A program made the position numbers and the translations under genes. The notes under the pieces are model-generated. The model ran no database searches. It saw only the letters and a program-made list of their open reading frames with translations, and was not told where the DNA came from. Of a DNA stretch of 64,000 nucleotides, positions 49,106 to 56,912 are shown in pieces (position 1 is the stretch's first letter; each line of letters begins with the position of its first letter). Source of the DNA: a virus. Where the stretch lies: positions 48,116 through 112,115 of IMG/VR virus record IMGVR_UViG_3300010373_001364. One strand, written 5' to 3'.

Positions 49106-49547
49106 AGAACACAACGACTTAGGTGATAACCTTGTAATCGATGCCAGCAACTTCTCTAACTACTTCTTCGACGTGAAGAAATGTGGTCCGAAACCAGGAC
49201 AGGTGATGGCTAGATATATGTCGAAGGCAGAGTTGATCGCTGGTGAGGAGAAAGGTTATTTGATTGATCTCCTTATCACAAACCCTATGGGTGCCGAGAT
49301 GGGTGTGCAAATAGCGAGGAACGCCTTTGCCGCCCAGGAGGTTGAAGCAATTAAGCTCTGCAAGGCTATTACCAAGGATCTCTTGGGCGGTATGAACCGA
49401 CAGCAGGTTTTGGAAAAACCCTACAGTTACACCCTGGAGAAGTTTTTCTGGACGCAAGAGAAGTATGTTCCGAAGAATGATCCCCACTGGACGGTGATCA
49501 AGATCAGCATACTGAAAGACCCTGAAAAAAACGAGGAAGAGGAATAG
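49098..49547 (+). CDS. Hypothetical protein ending in T​AG
   Basis: 149 residues from ATG 49098 (GGAG 9 nt upstream), overlapping the polymerase stop. Mixed alpha/beta with a KKCGPKPGQVMARYMSKAEL segment and acidic end (KNEEEE). The stop codon is TAG, followed after three codons by TGA, so readthrough would change little. Family not recognised. Confidence 0.68.
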   Translation: MSEEHNDLGDNLVIDASNFSNYFFDVKKCGPKPGQVMARYMSKAELIAGEEKGYLIDLLITNPMGAEMGVQIARNAFAAQEVEAIKLCKAITKDLLGGMNRQQVLEKPYSYTLEKFFWTQEKYVPKNDPHWTVIKISILKDPEKNEEEE

Positions 49548-49555
49548 ATACCGAT

Positions 49556-50296
49556 ATGAAAAATGTTCGCGATGAGATTGGTGAGTACATGGCACTGTGG
49601 GATCAGGCACAAAAGCAGTTTCCTCAAGAAAAGAAGAAACCAGCCAGACAAGCTCCGTCTTACTTCGGTATGCAGAACATCAATGCTCAGGACATCAGCG
49701 AAGATGAAGAGGAGCATTGGAGAGACATTTATTACCGCTCTCTGGAGATCGACCCAGATGAAATTAGTGGTGGTGCCGAAGAAGGTCTTCTAAGCGAGGA
49801 TGAGATTGATCAGCAGTGTCTCGCTGGTATGATGGACATTCGCGAAGCCAAGGAAGCCAAAAGAAAGGCGGCTGAGGCACGTTCCAAGCCGAAGAAGAAG
49901 TCTTCTTCCAAGTCAAAAAAAAAGAGGGTAGAGGCTGATCCAAGAAAGCCGAGAGATGGTGATGAAGTCCCAGATTGGGATGAAGATGAAGACGGCTTCG
50001 GCAAGGACTTGGCAAAGAAGCTTGGCGATGCAGAGTTTTATCCTAATCCTGTTCACTTTGCCTCCATCGGCGCTGACAATGATCTGCGTGTCACGCCAAA
50101 CTTCACGGATGGAGACAACTTGCGTCAATTGGCACGTCTAAAGGCTCTCCTCTATGATCTTGAAAGCGAGATGCTTGGCACCGACGTGCGCGGCGGTGAT
50201 CCTGAACCGATCCGCGTTAAGATGATAAAGGTGCGTAAGCAGTGCGAATCCTTGAGCCAGAGATTGATTCCTGATCCACGCAAGGACGTAAGCTAA
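49556..50296 (+). CDS. Hypothetical charged protein
   Basis: 246 residues. An acidic N-terminal half, a Lys/Ser-rich centre (KPKKKSSSKSKKKRVEA, residues about 110-126) and a helical C-terminal domain (DNLRQLARLKALLYDLESEM). Likely a virion or DNA-packaging-related protein by composition only. It precedes the ADP-ribosyltransferase-like gene. Confidence 0.68.
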   Translation: MKNVRDEIGEYMALWDQAQKQFPQEKKKPARQAPSYFGMQNINAQDISEDEEEHWRDIYYRSLEIDPDEISGGAEEGLLSEDEIDQQCLAGMMDIREAKEAKRKAAEARSKPKKKSSSKSKKKRVEADPRKPRDGDEVPDWDEDEDGFGKDLAKKLGDAEFYPNPVHFASIGADNDLRVTPNFTDGDNLRQLARLKALLYDLESEMLGTDVRGGDPEPIRVKMIKVRKQCESLSQRLIPDPRKDVS

Positions 50297-50301
50297 GTGC
50301 C

Positions 50302-50307
50302 TAGATA
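50302..50307 (+). promoter_or_regulatory. TAGATA box 4 nt upstream of the 50312 start
   Basis: CCTAGATAAGGCATG matches the box before the 2H phosphoesterase (CTAGATAAGACATG) at 12 of 13 positions over the shared part. Start codon 4 nt after the box, no ribosome-binding site. Confidence 0.5.
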
Positions 50308-50311
50308 AGGC

Positions 50312-51292
50312 ATGAGGAGTTTCCAGGGGTTATCACAGTTTCTTAATGAGATGTTCGTCAACCGCGAGAAGGGCGGCGACACTGTAATTGCATTTCGTCA
50401 GTGGTTATGGGTGGTTAAATACAATAGTGACAAGGGTGAGGAGATTGCCGACAAGATTGCTGAAGCCCATCCCAAAGGCAAAGAACTTCTAACTCACCTT
50501 CGTGAGAAAACTATCTCAGGCGTATCAGAATGGGTCAAGGACTATATTCCTGACGCCCTTGTTGCTAACTGGTCATCTGACAAGAAAATTCTTTGGTTAC
50601 ATAGTAGTAGCATGACATCTGCAACCACCTCTCCATTGGTTCGTAAGGTGGCTATTGAACTCCGTGCCAAAAGCGTTCAATACGAAGCTCTCGATGGTAA
50701 TGAAAGGGATTACACTGTAACCAGAAGACGAGGACAGCTTCGCGGCAATTGGGATAGTGTTTGGTATCATGGCACCAGCACCAAGTACCTAGAGGACATT
50801 TTAAGGCTTGGTTTGAAACCCGGTGAAAGTGACAGTAATTACGCTGATCAAGATATTCACCACGAAGAGTTAATCTTCTTGACCGCTAAGATAGAGGAAG
50901 CTCAGTACCACGGTTGGCATACAGCCAGAAAAGTTGGCGGACTACCGATGGTGGTTCAGATCAATCACATTCCAGACAAGGCACGCCTGGAGCCTGACTA
51001 CGACGTAGACAAAATAGCAAGTCGTAATACCTACAATAGTCCTGAACCCAAGGACTACGATCCGGTATTTTCTGTTGATAGCATGAGAGCCAGTAAGCAC
51101 GCTGGTCTTGTGGGCTACCGTGGCAGAATTCCAGCGAATCGCATCGACGCCATATTAGTTTATAGTGAAAACAGGGGTAATTGGGTTCGCATTCGTGACT
51201 TAGCACGTTTAAGGAATGTGTTGTCCAGATACGGCGATGACTTCTGGTACAGGTATGGCGAACCCGCTCTACCAAATCGTAGGCGATATTGA
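50312..51292 (+). CDS. ADP-ribosyltransferase-like protein with capsid-targeting-like start
   Basis: 326 residues. MRSFQGLSQFLNEMF is leader-like, with L-N-E fitting prohead-protease cleavage. The C-terminal half has DSVWYHGTSTKYLEDILRLG (the H-Y part of the H-Y-[EDQ] NAD site), LIFLTAKIEEAQYHG and a later YRGRIPANRIDAIL strand. The overall pattern resembles ADP-ribosyltransferases and KptA-like RNA 2'-phosphotransferases. T4 Alt is an ADP-ribosyltransferase packaged in the head by such a leader. Target unknown. Confidence 0.7.
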   Translation: MRSFQGLSQFLNEMFVNREKGGDTVIAFRQWLWVVKYNSDKGEEIADKIAEAHPKGKELLTHLREKTISGVSEWVKDYIPDALVANWSSDKKILWLHSSSMTSATTSPLVRKVAIELRAKSVQYEALDGNERDYTVTRRRGQLRGNWDSVWYHGTSTKYLEDILRLGLKPGESDSNYADQDIHHEELIFLTAKIEEAQYHGWHTARKVGGLPMVVQINHIPDKARLEPDYDVDKIASRNTYNSPEPKDYDPVFSVDSMRASKHAGLVGYRGRIPANRIDAILVYSENRGNWVRIRDLARLRNVLSRYGDDFWYRYGEPALPNRRRY

Positions 51293-51318
51293 CTTTCGTC
51301 AGATATTTCTTTTACACT

Positions 51319-51324
51319 TAGATA
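51319..51324 (+). promoter_or_regulatory. TAGATA box upstream of the 51373 gene
   Basis: TTTACACTTAGATAG ends 49 nt before the ATG. A ribosome-binding site, AAGGAG, lies about 14 nt before it. This is the leader-bearing version of the box. Confidence 0.35.
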
Positions 51325-51372
51325 GTCGTGTTTGGTTCTCATGCTTTTAGTGTGTAAGGAGTATTAGAAAAA

Positions 51373-52029
51373 ATGGTTCCTCCTTGGGCGGCTGACAGTT
51401 CAGTTGTCGAAATCTTCAATAACGTCAAAAAGAAACACCACCTTCCTCGTCTTGAAGAGGCTGAGATTGCGGTGGCGTTCGTTGACAACAAACCATTCAA
51501 CAAAGGTCGATTCAATTGGGGCAAGGTCCGGCGTTTTCAGCCGGTTGATAAACTTTGGCACCCCGATCATAAGCGTTATGACTTCTTGATTATGCTTTGC
51601 TCCGATGCCTGGAATTGTGTCCTTAGCGGCACCCAGCGTGAAGCTCTTGCCGATCTTCACCTCGCCCGTTGCTCTGTGGAATACGAGCCGGTGAAGGAAG
51701 AGATGACGGTGAAGGGCATCGTGAAGCACAAGATCGTCAAGGACGAGTGGGGTCGTATAGAATACACCCAGGAGATCAAGCGAGATAAAGACACCGGGGA
51801 GCCAAAGTGGAAGATCCTACCTCTGGATCTTCACGTCTTTGCTGAGAACGTGCAGAGATATGGCGTCTGGTGTGAGGAACTCCTGAACTTCAAGGAAGCT
51901 CTTGAAGAAGAGGGTGGCGAAGAACTTTCCGCTATGGAAGTGGTTGCTACAATCACCCAACAGGAAGAAATTGGTAAACTGGTGGAAGCAGGTGCAGTGG
52001 AGATTTTAACGGAGGAGGAAAATGCGTAA
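51373..52029 (+). CDS. Phage metallopeptidase-like protein with altered HExxH
   Basis: 218 residues. The fold pattern of phage putative metallopeptidases is present: KRYDFLIMLCSDAW, then the helix TQREALADLHLARCSV where most members have a DHELCH-type metal site. Here it reads DLHLARC, keeping one His and a Cys, so catalysis is doubtful. The C-terminal part is acidic and helical. Overlaps the M28 peptidase gene by 8 nt. Confidence 0.6.
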   Translation: MVPPWAADSSVVEIFNNVKKKHHLPRLEEAEIAVAFVDNKPFNKGRFNWGKVRRFQPVDKLWHPDHKRYDFLIMLCSDAWNCVLSGTQREALADLHLARCSVEYEPVKEEMTVKGIVKHKIVKDEWGRIEYTQEIKRDKDTGEPKWKILPLDLHVFAENVQRYGVWCEELLNFKEALEEEGGEELSAMEVVATITQQEEIGKLVEAGAVEILTEEENA

Positions 52030-53092
52030 ACTTGGCATTTTCTTGGCTACCTTCTTGATCATTACCGGCACGCTGGTGATATCAAGTCGAGTTAATCAAC
52101 CGCCACAACCGTCGATTATCAATCCCGTCCCACCGGGACAGTTGCCGAGGATCAACCCGGCTATCACTATTCAAGACGCTTTGGCAACTATCGACCAGGG
52201 CGAACTGAAGAAGACCCTGTACTGGCTTGCATCCCCGGAACTGGAAGGAAGAATGTCGGGCAAGAAGGGGAATGACACCACCAGGGATTATTTGGAGAGA
52301 TACTACCGCAGCCTGGGCTATGAGGTACAGACCCAGGAGTTCACCATTCAGAACTTGAACAACTTCAAGGAGCAGGGTTCGGGCAGGACTGCCAATGTAA
52401 TTGCCACCATGCCCGGCAATGATCCTGCTTTGATGAATGAGGCGGTAGTGATTGGTGCCCACTTTGATCACATCGGCTACGGACCTAGTATGTCCCGTGC
52501 GCCCCAGCGACGAGAGATCCACCCCGGTGCCGATGACAATGCATCAGGCACCACGGCTCTCTTGGGAGCCGCTAAAGTCCTTGCAAAGATGAAGGGGAAA
52601 AACAAGCGGCGAATTGTCATCATCTCTTTTTCCGCTGAGGAGATGGGCTTGATCGGTTCCAAGTATTACGTCAACCACCCACTGTACCCCAACATGGTGT
52701 TTATGCTGAACATGGACATGGTTGGCAGATACAATAACAAAGGGAAGATTGATGCTTATGGTGCCGGCAGTTCATCAGAAGTTAAAAGTGTTGTAGGCGG
52801 TCTTACTGGCTATCCCTTCCGCCCCAATATCACCAGTGGCTCTGGAGGTGGTTCAGATCATGCACCATTTTATCAAAGAAGCATCCCCATCTGTTTCCTG
52901 CACACAGGGATGCACAATGACTACCACACTCCTGATGACACCGCTGACAAGATTGACTATGATGGTTTGACATGGGTGTCCAAGTATTCCGCCCACATCC
53001 TTTGGGAGGTCTGTCAACTCCCCAGGAAGCCTAATTTTCAGGGCGAGGTCAGCGGCGAGGTCGAATTTGTCGATCATGACTGGAATAAGTAA
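52022..53092 (+). CDS. Secreted M28-family aminopeptidase
   Basis: 356 residues. MRKLGIFLATFLIITGTLVI is an uncleaved anchor or signal peptide. Metal ligands of M28 enzymes are all seen: His in VIGAHFDHIG, Asp in GADDNASGTT, Glu pair in SAEEMGLIGS, Asp in LNMDMVGR and His in MHNDYHTPDD. It removes N-terminal residues from peptides in the envelope or outside. A second exported peptidase beside the 39.4 kb protease. GGAGGA at the start codon. Confidence 0.9.
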   Translation: MRKLGIFLATFLIITGTLVISSRVNQPPQPSIINPVPPGQLPRINPAITIQDALATIDQGELKKTLYWLASPELEGRMSGKKGNDTTRDYLERYYRSLGYEVQTQEFTIQNLNNFKEQGSGRTANVIATMPGNDPALMNEAVVIGAHFDHIGYGPSMSRAPQRREIHPGADDNASGTTALLGAAKVLAKMKGKNKRRIVIISFSAEEMGLIGSKYYVNHPLYPNMVFMLNMDMVGRYNNKGKIDAYGAGSSSEVKSVVGGLTGYPFRPNITSGSGGGSDHAPFYQRSIPICFLHTGMHNDYHTPDDTADKIDYDGLTWVSKYSAHILWEVCQLPRKPNFQGEVSGEVEFVDHDWNK

Positions 53093-53093
53093 C

Positions 53094-53567
53094 ATGAGCA
53101 AGTACATCGAGATGGCGAGGAATGTTGCCAACGAACGCGCTGCTCGCGAGCGAGAAGAAATTGAGCGCCGCGAAGCTGAACGTAGGCACAAGGGCGAGAT
53201 CATCAAAGAAACCATGAAGCTCCTCAAGAAGGAACTGAAGCAGTGGGACGATGTGAATGGTTTCTTTTATAAGGATGAGGGGGAACATACCCACGTCCCT
53301 TGTGCCTCTCTGGGTAGGCTGGGAGACAAGATCCTGACGTTTCAGTGTTGGTGGGATACCTGGGTGGAAGAAGCTCACGATGAGTATTCCAACTCTGGTT
53401 CTGCTGATGGACCGGCTATCAAAATTGTTTACTGTAAGGATTACGCAGACTATAGCCGCAGTTACCGTAAGCTGAAGGAACACACATGCCGCTCCTCTCA
53501 TAATCCGACGACCCTGGTGGATGAGTGTATGAAGTTGGTGGCTCAGTACCTTTCCAGATTCTTCTGA
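53094..53567 (+). CDS. Hypothetical protein
   Basis: 157 residues starting MSKYIEMARNVANERAARER. A long charged N-terminal helix (residues 1-50), then a Cys/Trp-rich domain (CASLGRLG, FQCWWDTW) and a basic end with CRSSHNPTTL. It follows the M28 gene by 1 nt. Family not recognised. Confidence 0.68.
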   Translation: MSKYIEMARNVANERAAREREEIERREAERRHKGEIIKETMKLLKKELKQWDDVNGFFYKDEGEHTHVPCASLGRLGDKILTFQCWWDTWVEEAHDEYSNSGSADGPAIKIVYCKDYADYSRSYRKLKEHTCRSSHNPTTLVDECMKLVAQYLSRFF

Positions 53568-53586
53568 AAAGAAGCTATCTAAAGGT

Positions 53587-53790
53587 ATGGAAAGACAGAA
53601 GTTGGTCAGAAAGTTGTGGTATAAGTGTCAAGGTCGCGGCTGCAACTTCCAGAGACTAGGAAAGAACATCCTTGAGTTTGAGGATTTAACCCTCTTTAAG
53701 GACTGCGCGAACTGCGGTGGACACTTCAAGTTGAAGTGTCCACAGTGCGGTACGATTAACAAAACTAAGTGGCTGGAGGTCACAGAATGA
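53587..53790 (+). CDS. Small zinc-ribbon protein
   Basis: 67 residues with three Cys pairs: KCQGRGC, DCANCGGHF and KCPQCGTIN, enough for one or two zinc ions. Overlaps the next gene (ATGA). Possible RNA-polymerase or nucleic-acid binder. Confidence 0.68.
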   Translation: MERQKLVRKLWYKCQGRGCNFQRLGKNILEFEDLTLFKDCANCGGHFKLKCPQCGTINKTKWLEVTE

Positions 53791-54002
53791 ACCATAAACA
53801 CTGGACCTTTCAGTTGGTAGACCGCACTCCCAGAGAAAATCTCCCCAAGGGCGGTCCCTATGTGCTTGGTATGCATCTTAAGGCACGGATGTTTTACTAC
53901 ATCGCCCAGAACAAGATGCAGTGTGAAATGAGTGGCGACGAGCAAGAGTACATCAACATGCTGGCTGAGGAGTACGCACCAAATGAAGCGGTTATTAGGT
54001 AG
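53787..54002 (+). CDS. Small hypothetical protein ending in TAG
   Basis: 71 residues (MNHKHWTFQLVDRTPRENL). Predicted alpha/beta. Its stop TAG (54000-54002) lies inside the next gene, which starts at 53983 in another frame. Ribosome-binding site weak but coupled to the upstream stop. Family not recognised. Confidence 0.6.
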   Translation: MNHKHWTFQLVDRTPRENLPKGGPYVLGMHLKARMFYYIAQNKMQCEMSGDEQEYINMLAEEYAPNEAVIR

Positions 54003-54483
54003 TGTTTTGCTGCTGGCTTCAGGTTTTGGTTTTGGCTTTTGGCTTGGTTTTTCATATAAACCCACGCCGAAGCTTGACTATGTTGATAATGCCAATGCCG
54101 AGGTTTTTTCTACTTACGTTTGGGTGAAAAACGTCACCGATGATAACATTTACCTAGATGGCGCAACGCTTAACGTCACCAGTCTTGGGCAACGCGCTCC
54201 ACAAAAATATGCATTTCAGGCTGATCGTGATACTACTCAACGTCAGATTCTTCTCAGAGAGGCGGATAACCCCCACAAAAACGGGAAGGACTTGAAGTTC
54301 TTTACAAGAGATGGTATGACTATTCAGCCCGGCGTGAGAGCTAAGATTAGGGTCAGGATTCAAAACAGAGACTTCCCAGGCATTAACGTCATTGGGAATC
54401 TTCTGCTGAGCTACAGTAATGATAGAGGCGGGAAGGGAAGTTTAGAGATCAGGGGTGTTAGTATCAACATCGAGTCATGGTGA
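53983..54483 (+). CDS. Exported or membrane-anchored beta-rich protein
   Basis: 166 residues. MKRLLGSVLLLASGFGFGFW followed by LGFSYKPTP is a signal anchor. The rest is beta-rich with DUF1573-like character (GQRAPQKYAFQADR, TIQPGVRAKIRVRIQNRDFP), resembling immunoglobulin-like domains. GAGGAG lies 11 nt upstream. Overlaps the previous gene by 20 nt. Confidence 0.65.
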   Translation: MKRLLGSVLLLASGFGFGFWLGFSYKPTPKLDYVDNANAEVFSTYVWVKNVTDDNIYLDGATLNVTSLGQRAPQKYAFQADRDTTQRQILLREADNPHKNGKDLKFFTRDGMTIQPGVRAKIRVRIQNRDFPGINVIGNLLLSYSNDRGGKGSLEIRGVSINIESW

Positions 54484-54486
54484 CAC

Positions 54487-54744
54487 ATGGGGTATCATTT
54501 AGCAGAGATTCCGCACGGCAAGTTTGGCGAAATCTCTAAGATCGAAGAAGAACTGAATGAACTGAAAGATGCTGAAAGCCAAGGCAATCGGATCATGGAA
54601 CTGGTAGAATTATCAGACCTGATGGGTGCTATTCGGGGGTATTTGTACAACTACCACCCTAACTTTACCCTCACTGATCTCATTGTCATGGCTGATGCGA
54701 CAGAAAGGGCTTTCAAAGATGGCGCAAGAAAAGCCAGGAATTGA
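54487..54744 (+). CDS. MazG-like nucleotide pyrophosphohydrolase
   Basis: 85 residues. KIEEELNELKD (ExxE) and ELVELSDLMGAI (ExxD) form the Mg-binding site of all-alpha MazG-type enzymes. These hydrolyse NTPs; phage members may lower (p)ppGpp signalling or clean dNTP pools. Overlaps the synthetase-like gene by 26 nt. Confidence 0.7.
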   Translation: MGYHLAEIPHGKFGEISKIEEELNELKDAESQGNRIMELVELSDLMGAIRGYLYNYHPNFTLTDLIVMADATERAFKDGARKARN

Positions 54745-55279
54745 CTACAGAAAGATTGTAGATGCAATTCACAACTACCAGTGGCTAGGTTATGAGTACC
54801 TTGAAGTCCCTTGGTTCATCTCCCGCCAGGCGATGCAGGTGACTGCGCCGCCTGACCGTCGTTTCTGCACCAGCTTTATTGGAGATTTGGTGGCTTCTGG
54901 TGAGCAATCCTTCATCCAAATGTGGATGGATGGCAAACTGAAGCCGGGTAAATGGCAGTGCGCCACTCCTTGTTTCCGTGATGAGCCGAACGTCGATGAG
55001 ACTCACCTGAACTATTTCTTTAAGGTGGAATTGATTGAGATCAGCCCTGCCGATGTGGAGAAGTCCATAGATCGGATGATCGATGATGCGTTGAAGTTCT
55101 TTAACTCCTACCTTGATAATTGGATGGTAGTCGATACTTCCATAGGTAAAGACATAGTTTCTGCCTGTGGTGTGGAACTTGGCTCTTACGGCTACCGGGA
55201 GCATGGTGACTTCAAGTGGGTCTATGGCACTGGCGTTGCCGAACCCCGCCTCTCCTATGTGGAGGCTAATGGGCTATGA
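54719..55279 (+). CDS. Class II aminoacyl-tRNA-synthetase-like catalytic domain
   Basis: 186 residues. A strand-helix start (YEYLEVPWFISRQAM), motif 2-like CATPCFRDEPNVDETHLNYF followed by FKVELIE, and motif 3-like YGTGVAEPRLSYV fit a minimal class II catalytic core. There is no anticodon-binding domain, as in other small phage 'amino acid-tRNA ligase-related' proteins. It could charge or modify a tRNA, or make an aminoacyl adenylate for another use. Notable because the phage also encodes suppressor tRNAs, Pth2 and bS21. Confidence 0.68.
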   Translation: MAQEKPGIDYRKIVDAIHNYQWLGYEYLEVPWFISRQAMQVTAPPDRRFCTSFIGDLVASGEQSFIQMWMDGKLKPGKWQCATPCFRDEPNVDETHLNYFFKVELIEISPADVEKSIDRMIDDALKFFNSYLDNWMVVDTSIGKDIVSACGVELGSYGYREHGDFKWVYGTGVAEPRLSYVEANGL

Positions 55280-55518
55280 TGACTCAAGAACAAAAGGAGT
55301 CGATCTTAGGTTTGAGCAAAAAGTTTCGAGTTGGTGCCTGGATCGCTTACCATGCCCTGTTGTTTTGGGAGTGGGATGTTGGATTAGCTGAAGATTTCAT
55401 GGTGGAGGATAACTTAGAGGAGTGTTTTTCCACCTTTGACTTCCCGCGATGGGCATTGCCCCCAAAGAAGGCTAGGGTTCTAGATGAGATTGATCCGCCA
55501 AATAGGAGAATAAGATGA
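55276..55518 (+). CDS. Small hypothetical protein
   Basis: 80 residues (MMTQEQKESILGLSKKFRVG). Helical with an acidic patch (MVEDNLEECFSTFDF) and a basic tail (PPNRRIR). Overlaps both neighbours by 4 nt in a tightly packed operon. Family not recognised. Confidence 0.65.
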   Translation: MMTQEQKESILGLSKKFRVGAWIAYHALLFWEWDVGLAEDFMVEDNLEECFSTFDFPRWALPPKKARVLDEIDPPNRRIR

Positions 55519-55763
55519 CTCTGATAGGATATAGAAACCCGTACCGACATCCGCCGAACTGTCCACGTCACCCATTGCATAGTGAACCTTGTCCGATATG
55601 TGATGATGAGGACAGAGACTTCAATAAGCTGATGAAAGAACTTTTGGCGAGGAAAGATGCACTGGAAGTCAGACCTGAAGCTGGGGAAGATTCTCAAACC
55701 GAGAACGTACACCTACGGGACTCTGAAGGAGGCAGAGAAGGAGAACCTCCTCGACAAGGTTGA
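55515..55763 (+). CDS. Small zinc-binding-like protein
   Basis: 82 residues. NCPRHPLHSEPCPICDD contains C-x-x-H and C-x-x-C pairs for one zinc ion. The second half is charged and overlaps the next gene by 107 nt, so the true end may be functionally minor. Family not recognised. Confidence 0.55.
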   Translation: MTLIGYRNPYRHPPNCPRHPLHSEPCPICDDEDRDFNKLMKELLARKDALEVRPEAGEDSQTENVHLRDSEGGREGEPPRQG

Positions 55764-56790
55764 TTTCAAGGTTCACAAATACAACATCCGCCCACGTCCT
55801 AAGAACAAGAATCACGTTGTTGTGTTCTCCTGCTTTTCGGAGTTCGGTTCGGAATTGGTGGGGAGTTTGTATTGTATCCCAGGAATGCTTCAAAGTCAGT
55901 TTTTGGGGTACTATGTGGTTGTAATGGGGTGGCATGGTCGCGAGTATCTTTATCGGCATCTTGTGGATGAGTTCTGGGAGTTGAAACCAGAGTATCACTG
56001 GCTGCGTGAGTATTGTCGTGCTTATCACCATGCCTCTAGGAATCTCCGCAGGGTGGAGAAGGCAGTTGGTAGAAATTTAGGCAGAGTAATTGATGCCAAC
56101 TATTTTAGTGTCATCACCCTGCAACAGATTTATCCCAACATTGATGCGTTCAAAAAGATAGCTTGCTGGATACCAACGCCCGGTACAGAGGCTTACGCTG
56201 CGGTGGAAAAGTTCCTGAAACCAAACTCGGTTGGTGTCACTGCACGGTACAGGAAGTGCTATGGGAGGAATCTCCAGATTGATTTCTACAAGCGTCTTCT
56301 AGATATGTTACAGGAGATGGGTTACGATCCGGTTTGGATCGGAGAACCGGGCACCACCTATGAATGCCCCTACTCACACATCACCAACTTCCGAGACTCT
56401 GTGGAGGCGAGCGATCTAGAAAAGACGCTTGCTCTCGTTTCCAAGCTCCAATTCACCATCCAGTTTTGGACTGCTAGTACCCGCTTGGCGGGATTGATGG
56501 GTACGCCCTTCATCATCTTTGAATCACCCGACCAGATATACGGCATGGGTCATGAAGGATTGAGACTAAGACTTTGTACTCGCGGCAAGAAGAAGTTGGT
56601 TATTTCCCACTTCTATAACGTCTACAATGATAATGATGGCGGTTTGAGATTGGTAGAGAGAGCCATCTCCGAGATGCGCGAGAACAATTGGAATGACATC
56701 GTTGGTATGGTGGACGACCAACAGGTTGTCCAAGGTTTGCGTTCTGACAACTTGGTTCGTGTTTGTGGATTGTTAGAAAACGGGAGGTAG
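55657..56790 (+). CDS. Glycosyltransferase-like protein (GT-B, heptosyltransferase type)
   Basis: 377 residues. Alternating Rossmann-type strands, a C-terminal-domain-like VGVTARYRKCYGRNLQIDFY, GYDPVWIGEPGTTYECPYSH and LMGTPFIIFESPDQI (nucleotide-sugar-binding end) resemble GT9-like GT-B transferases. GAGG lies 9 nt before the ATG. The stop is TAG within the next gene's GGGAGGTAG site. It may modify the host surface or virion; substrate unknown. Confidence 0.65.
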   Translation: MHWKSDLKLGKILKPRTYTYGTLKEAEKENLLDKVDFKVHKYNIRPRPKNKNHVVVFSCFSEFGSELVGSLYCIPGMLQSQFLGYYVVVMGWHGREYLYRHLVDEFWELKPEYHWLREYCRAYHHASRNLRRVEKAVGRNLGRVIDANYFSVITLQQIYPNIDAFKKIACWIPTPGTEAYAAVEKFLKPNSVGVTARYRKCYGRNLQIDFYKRLLDMLQEMGYDPVWIGEPGTTYECPYSHITNFRDSVEASDLEKTLALVSKLQFTIQFWTASTRLAGLMGTPFIIFESPDQIYGMGHEGLRLRLCTRGKKKLVISHFYNVYNDNDGGLRLVERAISEMRENNWNDIVGMVDDQQVVQGLRSDNLVRVCGLLENGR

Positions 56791-56792
56791 TC

Positions 56793-56909
56793 ATGAGCGA
56801 GTTTGGTAGCATGTACGCTGATATGTTCAAGCTGATGGGTTGCGGCTTTTTGGTGTTGCTCATCATTGTCCTCATCATGGGAATTGTTATTGGTTATGGT
56901 ATAAGGTAA
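56793..56909 (+). CDS. Very small membrane protein
   Basis: 38 residues: MSEFGSMYADMFKLMGCG then one hydrophobic helix (FLVLLIIVLIMGIVIGYG) and a terminal Arg. GGGAGG lies 7 nt upstream, and it fits between its neighbours with 2-3 nt to spare. Function unknown. Confidence 0.6.
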   Translation: MSEFGSMYADMFKLMGCGFLVLLIIVLIMGIVIGYGIR

Positions 56910-56912
56910 GGT

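Noticed and set aside
53787-54060. Readthrough of TAG at 54000 giving a hydrophobic tail
   Set aside because: The tail is only the out-of-frame reading of the next gene's signal anchor; its T-rich codons make any frame hydrophobic.
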